From Gigaspora rosea (lineage: Eukaryota; Glomeromycota; Glomeromycetes; Diversisporales; Gigasporaceae), in the NCBI GenBank assembly GCA_003550325.1, contig QKWP01000499.1:43147-107146 (forward strand): 64,000 nucleotides of DNA, given 5' to 3'. Shown piece after piece: positions 58,800 through 64,000 of the stretch. Each line of letters starts with the position of its first letter. Within the stretch, counting starts at the first letter, position 1. The position numbers and the translations under genes are program-made. The notes beneath the pieces were generated by a model. That model did not search any database, had not been told where the DNA came from, and worked only from the letters and a program-made list of their open reading frames with translations.

Positions 58800-59774
58800 A
58801 AATTAAAATTATATAAAATAATTTACGAATTCAAATATATACTAAAAATTTGCTTTGTGATTAAATAGTTACTATAAAATTCTTTAGATCAAATATATAT
58901 TATTGATTTGCTTTTATATGTTTTGTTACAAACATAATGATATACACATGAATTTTGCTTTGTAAAAATATGCTAAATACATATAAATCGAATTTTCCTC
59001 AAAAAATTATTGTATTACATTTTGTCAAATAAAAAGGATATCCATTAGGCAGATAACAGATATAGTAAGTATCCTATCTGATCTCAGATAACGGATTTCT
59101 TTTTGGAGTCAAATCTGAGCTAGATAGGATTCAGATATTCGGATAGCATCACTACTGCAAAGATACGTGTATGTAAATGCAAACTTATGTAAAATTAAAT
59201 ATGATCTAAATTAATATTTATACGAAGCCAAGCTGACTTTTATTTTTTTAACAAGGTCACATATTGCAATACAAAGTTCTTGATGTTTTCTTTTTATACG
59301 AGGATGTTTATAAATTATTTATAAAATCTAATCAACTTTCATTGTCTAAGATCAATATTTATTATCAATAACATTGACTCTTATCATGTTCCAAATCTAT
59401 TCATTATATCAATGAGTATAATAACATTGGTGTGAAAATAATTTGAAACTAGAAATGAATTTTCTCCAATACGACTATATTAATTCTATTCACTATCTCC
59501 TATGATTACTTGGATTGATAATGGAAATACATTTATTTTTTTTTTTTTAAATAAAGGTTATGTTTGTTTATATTTTAATATTATATGATTAATTTGTTTA
59601 CATTTAATGAACCTTTCCAAATAAACTATGTTAAGAGAAGATTAATATTGAGAAATAGCTGTAATGGCTTAGTAATTCTCTCCCGAACTACAGATATCCC
59701 TATTTTTTTGAATGGTTTTTCCTATATTTTATTCTATAAATTTAAAAGATGCACAGCCTAGTTGGGATTGGGAC
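58800..59774. other. AT-rich intergenic region
   Basis: Nothing beyond weak GGATAT / ATATCCG words at 59,035-59,140. No gene supported. Confidence 0.4.
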
Positions 59775-59992
59775 CAGTATTTAAAATTCAATGTTCTCAG
59801 TGTTCTCAGAGAACATTACACAATTTTTGGGAACATAAGTTATTAAAATATGTTCTCTATTTGAGAACACTCAATAATATTAAAAAAATTTAATTTTCCT
59901 ATATAAAGAACATTAAAATTTTACTAAGAACATTAAGAATTTAAAAATGTTTTTTTTGAGAACATAAAACCAAGTTTGAATTTTAAACACTG
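59775..59992. mobile_element. 218-bp hAT-type MITE
   Basis: CAGTATTTAAAATTCAA at the left and TTGAATTTTAAACACTG at the right. Flanks ATTGGGAC (59,767-59,774) and ATTTGGAA (59,993-60,000) match at six of eight positions. Repeated TGTTCTC / GAGAACA words fill the interior. A CAGTG-type end and 8-bp duplication fit hAT. Confidence 0.7.
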
Positions 59993-60064
59993 ATTTGGAA
60001 CCGTTTAACCGTTTAAAAATTGTTCTATAGTTCTGGACAGAATTGTGTTGGTTGTTGGCCGGAA

Positions 60065-60530
60065 TTATTTTAATTCCGGCCAAATTAAACGATTAAGAAA
60101 ATGTTGGGGGTTGTATTCACTACAGCCTACAGGTGGTTGAGCTTCATCCTTCTCATACATTCGTACTTGTATGTATGATACGTTGTAATTAAAGCCTTGT
60201 GGTAACGGACCAGCTGTGTTAGTCGTATTAAACTGTCCACCAATTTCAGTTGAAGAAATAAAAGCTCTACTGTAGTTACAATAGGGTATGTCGAACATTA
60301 CTAAGCTGACAAAAATTGTACTATTTTCAAAATTGCGGTTGCATTTCCAGAAGTGTTGATAGTAAGGAATGGGTAGATCAGGTGAAATCTTTATATTGAG
60401 ATTAATTCTTAAAGTTTCATTTACAATATAGCATTGTTTAAATTGTGTATCACTTTTTTCAATCGAAAATTGCAATAGAAACGGAAAGTACACTCAATAA
60501 AATGAATGCAAAAATAAATTTTTGGTTCAT
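60065..60530 (-). pseudogene. Candidate secreted Cys-containing protein, signal peptide in another frame
   Basis: ATG at 60,530 gives MNQKFIFAFILLSVLSVSIA, a good signal peptide (hydrophobic core, small residues at the cut site), followed by IFD and TGA. One base off, the frame KSDTQFKQCYIVNETLRIN continues to a TAA at 60,065: about 135 residues with four Cys (QCY, KCN, YCN, GCS), enough for two disulfides, several N-x-T/S sites and no membrane segment. The break is beside a run of six A, so it may be real decay or an assembly error. A 31-bp direct duplication (TTATTTTCTTTAGATATAAT) lies just upstream. Fungal secreted effector-like protein; role unknown. Confidence 0.55.
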
Positions 60531-61050
60531 TATTTTCTTTAGATATAATATTTTACAATGTTATTTTCTTTAGATATAATATTTGACAAAGTTATTTTAT
60601 TTTCTAATTAGCTTAAGTAATTACCCTTTTATAAGAAACTTCATTGAAATTTGTGCTAGATATTTTGCAAATTTACTTTAAATCTCTAAAATAAATAAAA
60701 ATAATGCAAATTTAATTAATTTTGTAATAGCAAAACTGAATCTAATAGTATATATGTCGTGCGTCAGATTCAAAGGAGTGTAAATTTAGAATCAAGTTGC
60801 GTCGGATAAAAATTTGAATCAGACCAGTTTATGATTTATGTGTCAGATTGAAATGCACATAAATGTGAGAAAATAAATAAAATCATAAAAATTTTTTTCG
60901 TTGAACTAGTTAATGGACCTTTTCCGTTCTTTACAATAATATACTGTATGTTTATTTTACATCAAACCAAATATCATGGAATATTTATTTATGTCACGGC
61001 AAACTTCCAACGACTTGATTAGAAGGTATATCAAACGTTCGGCACTAAAT
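60531..61050. other. Upstream of secreted-protein candidate; no other gene
   Basis: Contains the duplicated TTATTTTCTTTAGATATAAT (60,530-60,560 and 60,561-60,592), possibly part of the promoter. Otherwise AT-rich and featureless. Confidence 0.45.
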
Positions 61051-61079
61051 AAAAAGAAAAGGCATCAATCGAATTAAAA

Positions 61080-62185
61080 GTTCTTCTTAATCCTATGGAT
61101 ACTACTCAATATACACCTGCTTTTCGTTATTGGGTCAAAAAAAAATTTTAAATTACAAATAATTGCTGATTCCTATATCGTACTTCATATTCGAATACAA
61201 AATAAAAAAAAATAATAAGGTTAAAATTGAGCTTCTTGTGTTAGCTGTAGAAAACAAGTATGATGTATTTTGCAAGATGAATGGAACAATTACTCAGCAC
61301 AGCGGCCAAAAGGAAACATGGAACTGAGTCAGTAGCAAATGGGGATATTGCCGGCAAGATCTCGTAGAGAAAATTGTAACCCCTGTATTGTATGTATACC
61401 AAGACTTATTCGAATTCAACCATTAGCTGGGATCCCAATTATTGGGCAAAAATTCATGCACGTTTACAAGTAAATTTATTACTATTAATGTTTTGTAAGT
61501 TAATTATGTATTTTATTTTTATATTATTGTAATAATTATTTATTTTAAACAGATGAATTTAAGTATATCGCCCATTTACGCGATCATTTTACATGGTACT
61601 CCTGGACCCGTGACTTACCTCCAAGGAGCAGTAGAGGTAGCAGCCTTTTTGTTTGATATTTTTACTACATTTGGACTATCTCTAATTCTTCAGTCAGATA
61701 ATGGGAAGGAGCTCGTTGTTTTAGTGATTGTTGAATTGGTTCATTTATGGCCCACAATCGGATTATTAACGGGAGACCAAGGCATCCTGCTAGTCAGATT
61801 AAGTTTGGAAAGTGGATAGAAGACAAAAATAGTCAAGATTGGTCATTTGGATTGATATTTGCAATTTATGCAATGAATAACTCAATCTGTAGGGCACATA
61901 ATAAGAAACCTTATGAGCACGTATTTGGTGGAACTCCACATGGCCATTCTGCACTTGATTATTTGTTTGAGACTAGTATTTTTTTTTGAAGATAAAATTT
62001 CAGGATTAGAAAATATTCAGGAATTAGTTGACGATTTGGATGATTTAATTGATAACACTATACCTATAACGGCAACTGAATCTTCAAGTTTAAATCAAGA
62101 TTCAAATATAGAAACACAAAGCAACTTAGTTAATGATAATCATGAAAGCCAAGACACAGTAAATTTAAATTACCAATTGTGTTAA
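61080..62185 (+). pseudogene. Integrase-core (rve-type) fossil, broken
   Basis: Fossil of an rve-type DDE integrase, recognised by QSDNGKE (second catalytic Asp region, near 61,692), TYLQGAVEVAAFLFDIF and the downstream block IFAIYAMNNSICRAHNKKPY. It resembles integrases derived from Ty3-like/Ginger elements (KRBA2-like). No polymerase, protease, capsid or flanking LTR was recognised, so the parent family is uncertain. It carries several breaks and looks dead. It ends about 60 bases before the right repeat arm. Confidence 0.7.
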
Positions 62186-62242
62186 TGTGCATATTTACTT
62201 ATATCAATACAATACATATTAATATAATATTATTTATATTAA

Positions 62243-64000
62243 CTAGGCTCTTGAGTTGCTTAAAGGGAGCTCGAAATAAATGAATCTATTTAAAAAAATA
62301 AAAAAATAAAAAATTAAAAAAAAAAAAAAATTTAAAAAAAATTATTTATTGCTGATTATCGTTTTAAAAGTTAAAACATAATTCTATTGTGTAAGAAGAT
62401 GTATTTTTAGTGCGTTGATTTTGGGTTTAGAATAGTCTGTTTGAAAATAACCTGAGTCTAAAAAATTTTTTTTTTATCTTGAAGTTTGTTTTCGTTAATT
62501 AAACAAGTACGAATTTATTTGGATTTTTTTGTAAATATTTGCTAGTAAATTATTTTGTAATTAAGTAGATTTTCTAAATTTTTTTTGATTATGAGGTACG
62601 GGTTGACTTTTGGGTGTTAATGTATAACATAGAAATTAGTTGGTTTCGGCTTAATAAATGCTACCGGGGGATAAGGTTAATAAGTTTAAGGATGATCGAT
62701 GATCGATCAAATTAAGGTAGGAGATAATTTAGGTATCAAAGTATCATGGTGGCTAGTAAAAATTATTGTAGTAGCTTCGGGTCTTGAGGTTGTTTTAGTA
62801 GCTCGGATTTCTCGTGAATGGTTTTTTGTTGGTGACGTTATTTATGTAATTAACATGTTTACATTTAAAAAGATATAAAAGGTTATTTAGAGTAATATTT
62901 ACAATAACGTATTTTTTCTATTTATAGTAAGCTTATAATAATTTATTTATAATAAATATTAAGAATTATTTTTATAAAAAATAAGAGATTGTAATAAATT
63001 ATTATTATATATTACGTGTGACTTGCAGCTATTCATATAGCGTGGAGTTTATTGTTAATCATCTTCACTTATATTAATTGTGTGGGCAAAAATTTCCAAT
63101 TTACTATGATTTAATGTTTTTTTCTATTTGATAGTGAATAGCTAGAGTATTAGTTTTAATGAGTAAGAAGAAAGTATTTAAATAACTATTTAAGTTTTAC
63201 ATACATAACAATTACTAATAGTTTATTCGTATCGATATTTTTTCAATAATAATAATTATAAATAAATTATTCGAATTGATACCTTTGCATTAATTTAAAG
63301 TATCTAAATGGTGATTTACAAGAGATAAAATTTGCATTCGATTAATAGAAAACTAAGGGAATTAGTAAATTAAAATTTGAGCAGTATACATGCTTTAAAA
63401 TGATGCAGATCTGATTACTTGATCACGAGAATTTATGCTGTTAAATTTGTATGTTGTACGAAGTTCCTTTTCTTGGATGAACGATCAAAAACGAATCAAA
63501 AAAAAAATAAAAAATAATTTTGGAAAAAAAAGCTAGAAAAGAAATGAATAGTAAAGAAAAAAAAAACAAATAAATAAAAAAATAATAGAGATATAATTTT
63601 AGTTTTATTTGGCTGCATTCTCATATACAATTATTTCAATCTATGATGAAACGATTCCAGTAAACTATCGAAAAAGAGCTTTGAAGCGTTTTTTTTTATT
63701 CGATAGTGAATAGTTAAAGTACTGGTTTTAATAATTTAAAAAAATATTTAAATAGATATTTAATTTTTACATGAATAACGAATACTAATAGTTTATTCAA
63801 ATCGATACTTTTTTTTACAGAAATAATGATTATAAATAGATTATTCAAAATGGTAGTTTTTACTTAAATTTTAAGTATCTGATTAGTGATTTATTTCATT
63901 CAATGAAGATAAAATTTGCAATCGACTAATAGAAAATTCGGGGATCAGTAAACTTAAAATTTGATCAGTGATCGTTATACGCATGATTTAAAATGATGCA
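62243..64000 (-). repeat. Large repeat arm (right), reverse complement of 10,559-13,538
   Basis: Begins CTAGGCTCTTGAGTTGCTTA and follows the left arm base for base in reverse to the window edge, where TTAAAATGATGCA pairs with TGCATCATTTTAA at 10,559. It lacks the three insertions of the left arm but shares the internal tandem duplication (anchors 63,134 and 63,706, 572 bp apart). It continues beyond the window. No coding frame is evident. Confidence 0.88.

Noticed and set aside
10559-64000. Interpreting the inverted arms as certain ends of one giant element
   Set aside because: The left arm lies inside a bounded CACTA-like element, the arms have different inner neighbours, and the right arm leaves the window; evidence is insufficient.
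1-64000. tRNA, 5S or snRNA genes
   Set aside because: No convincing A/B-box plus cloverleaf or known RNA signature was seen by eye on either strand; a covariance-model scan would be decisive.

Overview
The window is strongly AT-rich eukaryotic DNA in which almost every coding trace belongs to a transposable element or to the large kinase/TPR/Sel1 families typical of arbuscular mycorrhizal fungi. The element families (FAR1/SWIM MULE, hAT, ISXO2-like, RNase H-bearing LINE), the TKL-type kinase fragments and the TPR-Sel1-kinase architecture fit a Rhizophagus-like Glomeromycotina nuclear genome. That assignment rests on family resemblance from memory, not on a search. I recognised no tRNA, rRNA or CRISPR array.

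Layout. 1-5600: a 4.3-kb hAT-like element (1314-5592) with matching ends and an 8-bp target duplication. 6552-15417: two decayed kinase N-lobe copies; the second is split by a 7.5-kb CACTA-like element (7861-15333), itself full of nested insertions. 15.4-22.6 kb: decayed hAT and FAR1/MULE fragments, a pogo-like element carrying a foldback, and AT-rich repeats. 22,656-30,681: one LINE with a 66-nt A tail and target-site duplication. 30.7-38.2 kb: foldback and inverted-repeat elements, with weak host coding remnants on either strand. 38.3-44.1 kb: a RING-like remnant, then a broken minus-strand MULE gene set between AT-rich inverted arms. 45.5-51.0 kb: a 4-kb element with about 60-bp inverted ends holding a full-length ISXO2/Merlin-like transposase frame interrupted only by four TGA codons. 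51,439-56,439: a host TPR-Sel1-protein kinase gene with many frame changes. 57.3-60.5 kb: a 1-kb inverted-repeat element with a small Cys-rich ORF, MITEs, and a candidate secreted Cys-containing protein. 61.1-64.0 kb: a broken integrase-core fossil beside a repeat arm that is the reverse complement of 10,559-13,538.

The most informative structure is the pair of inverted arms (10,559-13,538 and 62,243-64,000, running off the window). The right arm is an internal empty-site control showing that three insertions in the left arm are later and precise. Together with the kinase frame that resumes across the CACTA-like element, this gives a relative chronology from sequence alone. Recurrent changes consistent with C-to-T / G-to-A transitions (TGA, TAA or TAG where Arg, Trp or Gln is expected, and Cys-to-Tyr at zinc ligands) suggest deamination of silenced repeats. 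Some single-base frame changes could also be assembly errors.
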